A stretch of 64,000 bases of DNA from Chitinophaga horti (GTDB taxonomy: Bacteria; Bacteroidota; Bacteroidia; Chitinophagales; Chitinophagaceae), in the NCBI RefSeq assembly GCF_022867795.2, contig NZ_CP107006.1, forward strand, positions 496,001 to 560,000, read 5' to 3'. The notes under the pieces are model-generated. The model was given only the letters and a program-made list of their open reading frames with translations, was not told where the DNA came from and ran no database searches. Positions 43,364 to 52,144 of the stretch are shown here, piece by piece. Made by a program: the position numbers and the translations under genes. Each line of letters begins with the position of its first letter. Within the stretch, counting starts at the first letter, position 1.

Positions 43364-43397
43364 AAAGGCGCCTGGTATTAACCGGGCGCCTTTTTTT
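43364..43397 (+). terminator. Terminator of the aromatic operon
   Basis: AAAGGCGCC.GGT/ACC.GGCGCCTTT (43364-43376 with 43381-43393) with seven T lies 20 nt after aroC. Confidence 0.9.
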
Positions 43398-43410
43398 GAT
43401 GGGGGAGAGA

Positions 43411-43523
43411 CGAAGACTGAGGCGGATGTTTGCTTCGCGCTGCTCGCAATGAAGGGGGCAGGCGTTCGTCTTTTTTACGCGTCATTGCGAATGAAATGAA
43501 GCAAACCTCCGCTTCCGTCTTCG
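43411..43523. repeat. Imperfect inverted repeat of 42-bp arms (dispersed CGTCATTGCGAATG family)
   Basis: The 42-bp segment 43411-43452 is complementary to 43482-43523 with about ten mismatches. The right arm (TCATTGCGAATGAAATGAAG then CAAACCTCCGCTTCCGTCT) is clearly related to the 55-bp units at 58542-58706. The pair could form a long hairpin between the aroC and FKBP genes. Confidence 0.7.
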
Positions 43524-43536
43524 CTATAAAAGAAAA

Positions 43537-43562
43537 AACCGCCTCCCTTCCGGAAAGCGGTC
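43537..43562 (-). terminator. Terminator of the FKBP gene
   Basis: On the minus strand CCGCTTTCC/GGGAGGCGG (43552-43560 with 43539-43547) with GGAA loop and two G-U pairs is followed by TTTTTTCTTTT, 22 nt after the stop codon. Confidence 0.75.
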
Positions 43563-43583
43563 TCCTATCGTAATAACGTTCAT

Positions 43584-44294
43584 TTACTTCACGATCTCCA
43601 GCAACTCCACCTCGAATACAAGGGCGCTGCCGGGCTGGATTTTCGCGCCTGCCTGGCGTTCGCCATAGGCGAGGTCGGCGGGCAGGAAGAGTTTCCATTT
43701 AGAGCCTACGGGCATCAGTTGGAGCGCTTCTGTCCAGCCGGCGATTACGCCATTCACCGGGAAAGTAGCGGGTTCGCCTCTTTCTACGGAGCTGTCGAAC
43801 ACGGAGCCGTCAACCAGCATGCCATGGTAGTGCGTTTTAACGCGGTCGGTCGCCTTTGGAATAGCGCCGGTGCCGTGTTTAATAATGGAATATTGCAGGC
43901 CGCTTGGGAGTGTGATTACACCCGCTTTCGCCTTGTTTTCCGCCAGGAATTTTTCGCCGTCGGCTTTGTTTTTGGCTAATTTCTCCGCTTTCATTTTCTG
44001 CAGGTATTCTGATATAGACATAGAAACTTGTTGTTGCGTAAGCAGTGTATCCTTGCCCGCCAGGCTGAAGTTAAGTGCTTTAATAAACACGTCGACGTTC
44101 AGGCTGTCGAGGCCCTGGTTTTTAATGGAGGCACCAATATCCTTGCCAAGTGCAAAGCTAAGGGTATCCATACCATTTTGAAGCAGGGGTTTAGGAGGCT
44201 CGGGAGCCACGGTGGCTGCCGGAGTGATCTTTTTTGTGCAGGCTTGCAGGGATAGTACGCTAAGGGCGCCGATAATCAGGCTATTCTTAATCAT
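43584..44294 (-). CDS. FKBP-type peptidyl-prolyl isomerase, lipoprotein
   Basis: A 236-residue Mip/FkpA-like lipoprotein that would catalyse prolyl isomerisation in the periplasm. The lipobox is LSLQAC (Cys19). The N-terminal helical dimerisation domain (about 40-120: MDTLSFALGKDIGASIKNQGL, MSISEYLQKMKAEKLAKNKADGEKFL in parts) is followed by the FKBP domain (about 125-235: GLQYSIIKHGTGAIPKATDRV, VFDSSVERGEPATFPVNGVIAGWTEALQLMPVGSKW in pieces, ADLAYGERQAG). The FKBP pocket residues (Asp, Phe, Ile, Trp, Tyr) appear conserved. It is followed by a terminator and preceded by another minus-strand gene after 55 bp. Confidence 0.9.
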   Translation of the reverse strand: MIKNSLIIGALSVLSLQACTKKITPAATVAPEPPKPLLQNGMDTLSFALGKDIGASIKNQGLDSLNVDVFIKALNFSLAGKDTLLTQQQVSMSISEYLQKMKAEKLAKNKADGEKFLAENKAKAGVITLPSGLQYSIIKHGTGAIPKATDRVKTHYHGMLVDGSVFDSSVERGEPATFPVNGVIAGWTEALQLMPVGSKWKLFLPADLAYGERQAGAKIQPGSALVFEVELLEIVK

Positions 44295-44349
44295 AAGGTG
44301 ATAAAATTTCGGTGCAATATAAGCGCAAAATCCAATATTAGCCAGCCTT

Positions 44350-45063
44350 TTACTTTGTACGCGTCCAGATCTCCGAAATTTTATCCCCCTTGGAACTCAA
44401 TCCGCTATGATGCCAGTTGTCGCCATCGAGCTTGCCGTCGAAGCTGAGCGACATGCCTACACGGCTGCTGTCGCGGGAGAAGAACTCAATATTTTCGGTG
44501 TATTTGCCGTCTTTGAACGTATACGTGCCGCCGCCCGTACCGAAGAACTCACCCGTTTCAATATTGATCGCCGCCCACTGGAAGCGGCTGCCGGAAAGTA
44601 TTTTCAAGGTCCTGCGCGGTGCCAGGGTGATCGGGTTCATTTTGCCTTCCTGCTCGCGTTGTGAGATGCGCCAAACACCCTGTAATGGTGCTTTGCCGTC
44701 GTCAATACGCGTCCATTCCTGGGTGTCGCCGTCTACGGTGATCTGCAGGTCGCTGCCCGTTACTTTAAAGCCCGCCTGGAAGGTTTGTCCGACGAGGTTT
44801 TTATCCTCGGTGTTGAATTCCATTACCACTTCCAGCATACCATTCCCTGCATCTTTATACTTGCCGCCCAGGCTGCTGTAAAAGGCTTTGGAGTCTTTGT
44901 CGAAGGCACTTTGCATAAAGTAATCGTCAGTGATAACGAGCGTTACGGTAGCACTGCCACCGTTTTTCATTTGCCAGGCACCTTTGATGGATTGCGCCGT
45001 AGCAGCATGCGTGAATAAAAGTGTGCACAGCAACAGGCACAACATGGAGAAAATGCGTTTCAT
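44350..45063 (-). CDS. Secreted protein of unknown function, lipocalin-like character
   Basis: A 237-residue exported protein (signal peptide MKRIFSMLCLLLCTLLFTHAATA). The mature part has two similar beta-rich segments: one starting IKGAWQMKNGGSATVTLVITDDYFM and a second starting LQGVWRISQREQEGKMNPIT. Both begin with a GxW motif, which suggests an internal repeat of a lipocalin-like barrel fold. No catalytic motif is seen. Similar proteins occur in Chitinophagaceae but no function is known to me. It is in line with, but not clearly cotranscribed with, the FKBP gene. Confidence 0.65.
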   Translation of the reverse strand: MKRIFSMLCLLLCTLLFTHAATAQSIKGAWQMKNGGSATVTLVITDDYFMQSAFDKDSKAFYSSLGGKYKDAGNGMLEVVMEFNTEDKNLVGQTFQAGFKVTGSDLQITVDGDTQEWTRIDDGKAPLQGVWRISQREQEGKMNPITLAPRRTLKILSGSRFQWAAINIETGEFFGTGGGTYTFKDGKYTENIEFFSRDSSRVGMSLSFDGKLDGDNWHHSGLSSKGDKISEIWTRTK

Positions 45064-45117
45064 GCGTTTATGGGTTTTAACGTGAATAGACTAAAGATAC
45101 ATTAAACCAAAAGAAAA

Positions 45118-45145
45118 CAGCCCTTCACCGGGTGGCAAAGGGCTG
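45118..45145 (-). terminator. Terminator of the S15 peptidase gene
   Basis: CAGCCCTT/AAGGGCTG (45118-45125 with 45138-45145) with TTTTCTTTT after it on the minus strand, 20 nt past the stop. Confidence 0.75.
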
Positions 45146-45165
45146 CATTTCACGATTATTTATCA

Positions 45166-47055
45166 TCACTTCAGGATGGGGAGTATAATGCGGGATGGAT
45201 GCACTGCATCGTGCAGGATGCGTACCTGCGCTTTGCGGAAATCGCTGTCCTTCGCGGTGTATATGTCCATAAACTGTTGTGGGTTGCGGTCTGCGATCGG
45301 GAACCAGCTGCTTTGCACCTGGATCATGAGGCGGTGGCCTTTTTTGAAAGTGTGCGCTACGTCCGGCAGGGTGAACTTCACCTCCGAAGGTGTGTTGGGC
45401 ACAAACGCTTCCGGCTTTTCGAAGCTGTTACGGAACTTGCCACGCATGATCTCACCGCGAACGAGCATCTGGTAACCGCCCACCGGGTAAGTGCTGGAAG
45501 GTACGCGACGGTGTTCGCTGTCGGCATCTTCCGTATAACGGAAATCATCCGGGAATACGTCGATAACTTTTACTACGAAATCGGCGTCGGTGGTGCTGAT
45601 GCTGGCGAACAGGTCGGCCACTACCGGGCCTGCCAGGGTCATATCTTCAGTGAGGATGTCTGTCTGAAACACCAGTACGTCCGGCCTGCGGGCAGCGAAG
45701 CGCTGATCGTCGGTCATGTAATTGATGGTGCGGTTAAAATGCACATCCTCCGTATATGGTACGGGTTTGGCCGGATCGCTGATGTATTCGGATGCGCTGT
45801 TCGCTGCGGTAGGTTTGGAGAAAGAGAGCTTTCCGTTCTCGCCAAGATAAACCGGTTGAGATGCCTGCGCCATTGGCCATTTCGGTAACTGGCGCCATTC
45901 GTTTTCGCCGGTGAAGAAGATTGTCGCTTCGGCAATCTTTGGCTCGGTGCCTTTGCCTTTCAGGTAGTAGTTGAAGAAGGGTACTTCCACGTTCTTTTGA
46001 TACCATTCGGCGGTGTTGCTGCCGAAACGCACATTACCGAGGTGACCGCCATCTGCAGATGCCCACTGACCATGATACCAGGGGCCCATCACGATACGGT
46101 TGTTCGTTTTAGGGCTCAGTTGCTCAATGGCCTGGTAAGTACTCCAGGCGCCGAAGCAGTCCTCCGCGTCGAAAGTACCGCCTACCGTGAGCATCACCGG
46201 TTTAACGTCTTTGGTGAAGTTACGCACGTTGCGCGCTTTCCACCAGGCGTCGTAGTTGCCATGGGCCATCAGGTCTTTCCAGAACAGGATGCTGTCGCCC
46301 ATCAGCTTTGAAAAGTTGCTGAGCGCACCGGTTTCCAGGTAAAACTTGTAGTTGTCGCGGTTCGGGAAGTTGAATCCGTCGGGGCCGGTAGTTGTTGGTG
46401 CGGGTCTTGGTTTGCCGAAGGAGCTGTAGAAGCTGAAAGCATCTGCCAGCATGAAGGCGCCGTTGTGGTGGAAGTCGTCGCCCTGGAACCAGTCGGTTAC
46501 CGGTGCCTGCGGGCTTACCGCCTTCAATGCCGGGTGATTGCTGAGCGCAGCCATGGTGGAGTAGAAGCCGGGATAGGAGATGCCGAATACGCCTACACTG
46601 CCATTGTTCCCTTTGATGTTTTTCATGAGCCAGTCGATCGTATCGTAAGTATCGCTGGCCTCGTCTATATCTTTTTTAGATTTTTTATTCGGGTTGAAGG
46701 GACGCACATCTTCGAACACCCCTTCACTCATCCAGCGGCCACGTACATCCTGTGAAACATAGATGTAGTTTTCGCGCAGATACGTGTTTAAGTAGCGGCG
46801 GTACAACGGGGCATACTGGTTTTCGCCGTATGGCGCGCAGGAATAGGGTGTGCGCGTCATCAGCACCGGGTGTTTTTCGCTTTGATCTTTAGGCAGATAA
46901 ATAGAGGTGAACAGTTTTACGCCGTCGCGCATGGGGATGTACACTTCCTTCTTCGTATAATGTTCCCGGAACCAGAGGGAATCCGCGTTTACCTGTGCGG
47001 TAACGGCGGGGGTGAGGCTTAACAGCCCTGCGGCTGCGAGCAGCCACTTCTTCAT
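45166..47055 (-). CDS. CocE/NonD family hydrolase, S15 peptidase-like
   Basis: A 629-residue exported alpha/beta hydrolase of the CocE/NonD (X-Pro dipeptidyl-peptidase S15) family. Signal peptide MKKWLLAAAGLLSLTPAVTA; a second possible start nine bases upstream adds MLF. The hydrolase domain opens with RDGVKLFTSIYLPKDQS and has YVSQDVRGRWMSEG, the nucleophile elbow VGVFGISYPGFYSTMAAL (Ser in GxSY), and a C-terminal jelly-roll domain (after about 380). Family members cleave glutaryl-7-ACA, cocaine esters or X-Pro dipeptides; the true substrate cannot be told. No neighbours indicate its role. Confidence 0.85.
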   Translation of the reverse strand: MKKWLLAAAGLLSLTPAVTAQVNADSLWFREHYTKKEVYIPMRDGVKLFTSIYLPKDQSEKHPVLMTRTPYSCAPYGENQYAPLYRRYLNTYLRENYIYVSQDVRGRWMSEGVFEDVRPFNPNKKSKKDIDEASDTYDTIDWLMKNIKGNNGSVGVFGISYPGFYSTMAALSNHPALKAVSPQAPVTDWFQGDDFHHNGAFMLADAFSFYSSFGKPRPAPTTTGPDGFNFPNRDNYKFYLETGALSNFSKLMGDSILFWKDLMAHGNYDAWWKARNVRNFTKDVKPVMLTVGGTFDAEDCFGAWSTYQAIEQLSPKTNNRIVMGPWYHGQWASADGGHLGNVRFGSNTAEWYQKNVEVPFFNYYLKGKGTEPKIAEATIFFTGENEWRQLPKWPMAQASQPVYLGENGKLSFSKPTAANSASEYISDPAKPVPYTEDVHFNRTINYMTDDQRFAARRPDVLVFQTDILTEDMTLAGPVVADLFASISTTDADFVVKVIDVFPDDFRYTEDADSEHRRVPSSTYPVGGYQMLVRGEIMRGKFRNSFEKPEAFVPNTPSEVKFTLPDVAHTFKKGHRLMIQVQSSWFPIADRNPQQFMDIYTAKDSDFRKAQVRILHDAVHPSRIILPILK

Positions 47056-47132
47056 AAACAGCATGTTTTAGATTTTGCCTGCACAAAATAGACAAAAGCG
47101 TTATGGCAGCCCCGCGAATTTATATGAATGGC

Positions 47133-47420
47133 TTATGGCTTTTTATCACTGCGCGTGAGCAGCAGGATAATACGGAAGATGATCAGATATACGAAATGCG
47201 CAACCAGCGCCAGCATAGGCACGCCCATGATTAAAAACATGATGGCCATGTAAGCAGGTAAACTGGGCCACAGTACGATCGTGAAAAAGATCCAGTAACC
47301 AAACAGCGACAGCATGAATGCTTCCGACATCATCCGTTGTTTTTTGCGCAGCAGGAAAAAGATCACCAGGTGTACCAGGAACGGGATAAGAAAGATGAAA
47401 TCGAAAGTGATAAGGTCCAT
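47133..47420 (-). CDS. Small integral membrane protein
   Basis: A 95-residue hypothetical with three likely membrane spans (about 5-24, 37-57 and 60-85: FIFLIPFLVHLVIFFLL; LFGYWIFFTIVLWPSLPAY; FLIMGVPMLALVAHFVYLI). The ends are charged (KKQRMM; TRSDKKP). No family is recognised. It is divergent from the DinB-like gene with about 60 bp between them. Confidence 0.65.
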   Translation of the reverse strand: MDLITFDFIFLIPFLVHLVIFFLLRKKQRMMSEAFMLSLFGYWIFFTIVLWPSLPAYMAIMFLIMGVPMLALVAHFVYLIIFRIILLLTRSDKKP

Positions 47421-47481
47421 ATGCTCAAAGATAGGCGTTTACACTTCTTGTAAAACGCGTAAATTCGCAAAAAATTGAGTC

Positions 47482-47988
47482 ATGCCCAAACCATTGCCAA
47501 CAGACTTTAACCCCTTTTACGGCACTTATGTACACCTCGTACCCCAACACGAAGCCCTGGAGGCCATCGTTACCAATACTTCGCAGGTGGTACGATTCTT
47601 TCAATCCATACCGGTAGACAAACAACATTACGCTTACGCGCCCGGCAAGTGGACGATTAAACAGGTGCTGCAACACATCACCGATGCGGAGCGCATCTTC
47701 GCCTATCGTGCTTTACGGTTTGTACGTGCCGATGAAACCCCGTTGCCCGGCTGGGAAGAGAACGATTATGCTGCCCATGCGCGGGTAGATCATCTTCACT
47801 GGAACGACATGATCGACGAGTTTTTACATGTGCGCAAGGCGTCCGAGCATCTTTACAAACATCTGAACGAGGCGGAATTGGCGCGCAGTGGTACCGCGAA
47901 CAATAGTTTCATTACAGTGAATGCGCTGGGGTTTGTGATACCGGGGCATGCGCTGCATCATATGAAAGTGATCGAAGAGCGGTATTAA
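47482..47988 (+). CDS. DinB-like metal-dependent protein
   Basis: A 168-residue DinB/YfiT-like four-helix-bundle protein. The metal-binding His pattern is visible: WTIKQVLQHITDAERIFAYRALRF (first His), DHLHW, and the C-terminal IPGHALHHMKVIEERY (HxxxHHxxxHxxxR-like). Members bind a divalent metal and often act as thiol-dependent (bacillithiol or mycothiol) transferases, but most are uncharacterised. The gene ends one base before the stop of the convergent outer-membrane gene, so the two are tail-to-tail. Confidence 0.85.
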   Translation: MPKPLPTDFNPFYGTYVHLVPQHEALEAIVTNTSQVVRFFQSIPVDKQHYAYAPGKWTIKQVLQHITDAERIFAYRALRFVRADETPLPGWEENDYAAHARVDHLHWNDMIDEFLHVRKASEHLYKHLNEAELARSGTANNSFITVNALGFVIPGHALHHMKVIEERY

Positions 47989-50826
47989 TCAGAACCGCAT
48001 ATTCCGTCCGCCCTTGCCTGCTTTACGCGCAGGCGCCACGCCACCAAAGCTGCTGATGTTATACGTGAACGACAGCATAAAATACTGCTGCACGATCATG
48101 ACCTGGGAATCTTCAATGTAGTCCTGCGTGATGTTCCGGCGTGCCGCGATGTTCTGGTTCAGCAGGTCATATACACTTACTTTCAGCGTGCCCCGGTCAT
48201 TCTTCAGGAACATGCGCGATACAGACATGTTCCATAAAGTCACGTCTTTACGGTAACCGGGAGCCATGTTGGTATTGTACGTATAGTTCAGGTCATTTTC
48301 CCATACAAACTTTGCAGGCCAGAACAATGCGGAATACAGCGTAACCCCATGCACCAGCGCATCACCGCTTTGCAGGTTGCTGATGGAATAATCAGTTTTA
48401 CGATAATTAATGCGATAGCCGGGGCTAAAGTCGAGCACTTCTTTATAAGTATAACTTACGTTCAGGGAAGCGCCAGGATTGATGGTTGTGGTCTCGTTAC
48501 GGAGGATAGGCTTACCGGGCTGGCTGCTGAAGCTTACACTTTTATTTACCGACGCGTTCAACGAGCCGTTGATGCGCAGGGAGTAATCTTTCTTCCTGAT
48601 AGATTTGGATGCGTAAGCCCACATGCTCGATGAGTACGTACCACCCACATTCACCGGGCGCGCATACTGCACAAAAGCGCTATCGTACGTGGTTTGCATC
48701 ACGATCGCATTACTGGTGGGAGAGATGCCGAGGTTAAGGCCATAATTGAATCCCTTGGCAGGCGAAAAAGCCGTCATGCCGGTAGAAAAGTTATGCGTGA
48801 ACGCAGTCTTAAGGTCCGGGTTACCGAGGTTCACAAACAAACGGTTCGTATTATCGCGCACAGGTTGCAACTCGTTGATGGTAGGCTGCCTGCTGTAAAA
48901 GTTATAGCCGAAGTTGATCATGAGCCTCGGAGAAAACCGGTAACTGAATCTGGTAGTAGGCGTAAATGTTTGCTGGCGCTGTGTAATAGAATCGTTACGG
49001 GTGTACGAGTAATTCTTTAATGTATTATACTGCATCCCTCCACCAATCGTAGCATTAAACTTTTCACCACTGTAGTCGAACGATAACTGAGGCCGTTGCT
49101 GGATGTTGATGTTACGGAACTTATCGCTGAAGGCAGAGTCCAGGTTGTCGAACTTGCCCGTATTCTCATCCAGGTTATACGTTTGCCGGTCCGACCGGTT
49201 AAGGCCGTAACTGAAACGGTAGGCGACGATCATCTTCCAGGTCTCGCTCAGTGGTTCGGTATAGGTGACGTTGGCCGTGTAGCCCTGATTGTTACCTGTG
49301 CTGCGCGTATGCTGGTTGCTGATGCCCGTGGAATCACGGTCCGGGTAACGGAAAAAGTTCTCCGATTCGAGGTACTGGTCATTGTTGTTATTGCTGTACG
49401 TTTGCCCCAGTTCCACCGACAGGTTACGCCCTTTGCGGTTTAGTATTTTTACCAGGCTGATATTGTTGTTGAAGTTAAGTACATCGTTGATCGAGCGGTT
49501 TTGCATGTCCGATGAGTTGGCGAGTGAGCCGTCGGACTTATGCGTGGAGCTCCTGCTCAGCGACAGGCCCGAGCCGTAGGTGCGGTCCAGGTTGGGCGTC
49601 AGGATGAGCGTGGTAAACGAGTCGATCGAGTACGTAAAGGTCATGTTGAGCCGGTCATTGTTCGCATACGAGCGGCGGCTGCGCGTTTCATCAAGCGTAT
49701 TTGCATTTTCGGTATTGGTAAACTGGCGGCGTGAGGAGCTTTCGGTACGCGTATCCGCATAATTATAAAAGTAGCTGCCGCCCACCTGAAGGCTTTTGCT
49801 CCACTCGTCGTTGTAGTTCACACCGGCCATTGCGATATTACGTACGCCGTCTCCACCAACACCGCCTACATTCAACCCATTCACGTTAACGGAAGCCGAA
49901 CCGGACGTGCTCGTATTTATACTTACAGAACTGCCGCCAGAGCGTTTACCGCCCTGCAGGCCCATCAGATCTTCAATGGAAAACCCCGTATTATTCAGGT
50001 TATTGCTGGAGGCCAGGAAGCTTAACTGCTGCTTCGGTGAAAACCGGTTGAGCAGCGTATTTACATCGTACCGGTGCTGCGTGCCTGCGCCGGCTGTGAT
50101 GCGGCCGAACAATCCTTTCTTTTTATCTTCCTTTAAGGTGATATTGATCGTTTTATCTTCCCCATCCGTTTTTTGCCCGGTAAGCTGTTGTACTTTGGAT
50201 TTCGTATCTACCACCTGTATCTTATCTACAATCTCTTTGGGAAGATTCTTCGTAGCGATCTTCGGGTCGTTACCAAAAAACTCTTTACCATCCACCAACA
50301 CCCGCGATACCTTTTTGCCATTTACCTTGATGGAGCCATCAGCCTCCACTTCCACACCCGGCAGCTTCTTAAGCAGGTCTTCCACCACCGCATTCGGTTT
50401 GGTTCGGAAGGAAGATGCATTGAACTCCAGCGTGTCGTTCTTGATCGTGATTGGGGGCTTTTCGCCCTCTACCACCACTTCGCCCAATGCACGGGAAGAG
50501 GGGGCAAGAATGATAGTGCCCAGGTCTGCCGACGCATCACCTGTCTTCATCACCTTCCGGTACTGTTTATAACCTGTGTACGATACCAGGAATACGAACG
50601 TCTGCCCCTTGGGTAACGACTCCAGCTTAAACACGCCCTTGTGATCGGTGAGGGTATAGGTGAAAAGAGTACTGTCTTTCGCATCATTGACCGCCACCGT
50701 GGCCAGTTCAAGTATTTCCTTCGTGGTAGAATCGACGACCTTTCCGGTCCAGCTAACTTTGGATTGCGTATACCCCTGCAGATGCAGGAAGAGGGACAGG
50801 ATAACAAGGAGGAAAAAACGCGGCAT
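47989..50826 (-). CDS. TonB-receptor-like outer-membrane beta-barrel protein
   Basis: A 945-residue outer-membrane protein. The signal peptide (MPRFFLLVILSLFLHLQGYTQ) is followed by a carboxypeptidase-regulatory-like domain (about 25-110, WTGKVVDSTTKEILELATVAV). A plug-like segment follows (LGEVVVEGEKPPITIKNDTLEF, VVEDLLKKLPGVEVEADGSI, VLVDGKEFFGNDPKIATKNLP). The rest is a large beta-barrel (about 250-945, OMP_b-brl_3-type), ending in aromatic-rich strands (QQYFMLSFTYNISSFGG and MRF). There is no SusD partner, so this is the stand-alone class; its substrate is unknown. Its transcript begins next to a perfect 8-bp palindrome. Confidence 0.9.
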   Translation of the reverse strand: MPRFFLLVILSLFLHLQGYTQSKVSWTGKVVDSTTKEILELATVAVNDAKDSTLFTYTLTDHKGVFKLESLPKGQTFVFLVSYTGYKQYRKVMKTGDASADLGTIILAPSSRALGEVVVEGEKPPITIKNDTLEFNASSFRTKPNAVVEDLLKKLPGVEVEADGSIKVNGKKVSRVLVDGKEFFGNDPKIATKNLPKEIVDKIQVVDTKSKVQQLTGQKTDGEDKTINITLKEDKKKGLFGRITAGAGTQHRYDVNTLLNRFSPKQQLSFLASSNNLNNTGFSIEDLMGLQGGKRSGGSSVSINTSTSGSASVNVNGLNVGGVGGDGVRNIAMAGVNYNDEWSKSLQVGGSYFYNYADTRTESSSRRQFTNTENANTLDETRSRRSYANNDRLNMTFTYSIDSFTTLILTPNLDRTYGSGLSLSRSSTHKSDGSLANSSDMQNRSINDVLNFNNNISLVKILNRKGRNLSVELGQTYSNNNNDQYLESENFFRYPDRDSTGISNQHTRSTGNNQGYTANVTYTEPLSETWKMIVAYRFSYGLNRSDRQTYNLDENTGKFDNLDSAFSDKFRNINIQQRPQLSFDYSGEKFNATIGGGMQYNTLKNYSYTRNDSITQRQQTFTPTTRFSYRFSPRLMINFGYNFYSRQPTINELQPVRDNTNRLFVNLGNPDLKTAFTHNFSTGMTAFSPAKGFNYGLNLGISPTSNAIVMQTTYDSAFVQYARPVNVGGTYSSSMWAYASKSIRKKDYSLRINGSLNASVNKSVSFSSQPGKPILRNETTTINPGASLNVSYTYKEVLDFSPGYRINYRKTDYSISNLQSGDALVHGVTLYSALFWPAKFVWENDLNYTYNTNMAPGYRKDVTLWNMSVSRMFLKNDRGTLKVSVYDLLNQNIAARRNITQDYIEDSQVMIVQQYFMLSFTYNISSFGGVAPARKAGKGGRNMRF

Positions 50827-50852
50827 GTGTTTAGACTGGTTTGTGTTACAAT

Positions 50853-50871
50853 ATTACGAACTTTTCGTAAT
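50853..50871. promoter_or_regulatory. Operator-like palindrome upstream of the barrel gene
   Basis: ATTACGAA-CTT-TTCGTAAT is a perfect 8-bp inverted repeat with 3-nt spacing, 27-45 bp before the ATG on the minus strand. The remaining 296 bp between the barrel gene and the SPFH gene shows no coding signal. Which regulator binds it is unknown. Confidence 0.45.
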
Positions 50872-51122
50872 AATCCTATTTATTTAGTTGGAAGGAGTTT
50901 TTAAGGGATGATCGGATTACGAATTATGCTAATAACGCGCTTTAGGAAGCGGCATTGCGTTTCACGTGTTTATTTTTAACATAATTAGTTTGAATGGCCC
51001 GCCTGACGTGTCGAAGCGATATGAAGCCGATACTATACGGGTAAAAAACATCTCATCAACACACAACTTATTCGTATATTTTCACGCGTTTGTTTACCAT
51101 TAAAATCTAAAACCTCCGCACC

Positions 51123-52121
51123 ATGGGCATCTTTGATTTTATCAAGAATGAATTTATAGAAGTCATCGACTGGGTCGATGATACGAACGATACGGTGATT
51201 TATAAATTCCCTGACAAGGGCAATAAGATCATGAATGGCGCGCAGCTCACCGTGCGGGAAAGCCAGGTGGCCGTGTTGATGAACGAGGGGGAATTTGGGG
51301 ACGTGTATATACCGGGCAGGCATGAACTGCGCACGAGCAACATGCCCATCACCACTACGCTTAAAAGCTGGAAGTACCTGTTCGATTCGCCTTTTAAGGT
51401 AGATGTGTTCTTCGTGAGCACAAAGTTTTTTACTAACCTGAAATGGGGTACATCGAACCCTGTGATCGTGCGCGACCCGGTGTTTAAACAGGTGCGCCTT
51501 CGTTCGTTTGGTACCTATACCATGCGCGTGGTCGATCCTAAAAAGTTTATCAGCCAGTTCGCAGGTACGCATCCATGGGTGCGCATCGATACGGTGAGCG
51601 AGCAGCTGCGGAATACGATCATCAGCCGCCTGGCGGAGGGACTGGCAGAAGCGGGTATTTCCGTGTTAGACCTGGCCGCGAACTTTACAGAGATCGGTGA
51701 GAAGCTGAAGCCAGTGTTTCAGACAGAGTTTGCACAATGGGGAGTGGAGCTGGGACAGTTCTATATCGAGAACGTTACGTTGCCGGAAGAGGTGGAGAAG
51801 ATGCTGGACAAAACGACGCAACTCAACATGCTCGGCGACGACCTGCAGCGTTTTAACCAGATGCAGGGCGGTATCGCGATCGAGAAGATGGCAGATAATC
51901 CGGGTGCTGCCAACACTGCCGGCTTAGGCGCAGGGGTGATCCTCACGAACATGTTACAACAGCAGCAACAGCAACCCGCACAACCGAATGCGGGACCTGC
52001 CGGCGAAACGAAAGAGCAGCTGGTAGAACTGCTGAAGAAACTGGGCGAACTGAAAGCCTCCGGGTTACTCACAGAAGAAGAATTTAACCAGAAAAAGGCC
52101 GACATCCTGGGACGGCTGTAA
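51123..52121 (+). CDS. SPFH-domain protein with C-terminal SHOCT domain
   Basis: A 332-residue cytoplasmic or membrane-peripheral protein. Residues about 1-230 form an SPFH/band-7-like region (virion-core/YdjI type: VIEWVDDTNDTVIYKFPD-like start, LTVRESQVAVLMNEGEFGDVYIPGRHEL). A short low-complexity Gln/Pro/Ala linker follows (QQQQQQPAQPNAGPAG). The C-terminus is a SHOCT helix pair (about 300-332, LKKLGELKASGLLTEEEFNQ). There is no membrane span. The next gene, a zinc-ribbon membrane protein, follows after 23 bp, and such pairs are conserved in many bacteria; their role is thought to be at the membrane or in protein quality control but is not established. Confidence 0.8.
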   Translation: MGIFDFIKNEFIEVIDWVDDTNDTVIYKFPDKGNKIMNGAQLTVRESQVAVLMNEGEFGDVYIPGRHELRTSNMPITTTLKSWKYLFDSPFKVDVFFVSTKFFTNLKWGTSNPVIVRDPVFKQVRLRSFGTYTMRVVDPKKFISQFAGTHPWVRIDTVSEQLRNTIISRLAEGLAEAGISVLDLAANFTEIGEKLKPVFQTEFAQWGVELGQFYIENVTLPEEVEKMLDKTTQLNMLGDDLQRFNQMQGGIAIEKMADNPGAANTAGLGAGVILTNMLQQQQQQPAQPNAGPAGETKEQLVELLKKLGELKASGLLTEEEFNQKKADILGRL

Positions 52122-52144
52122 CACGCTTATCCCTGTTAAATATC

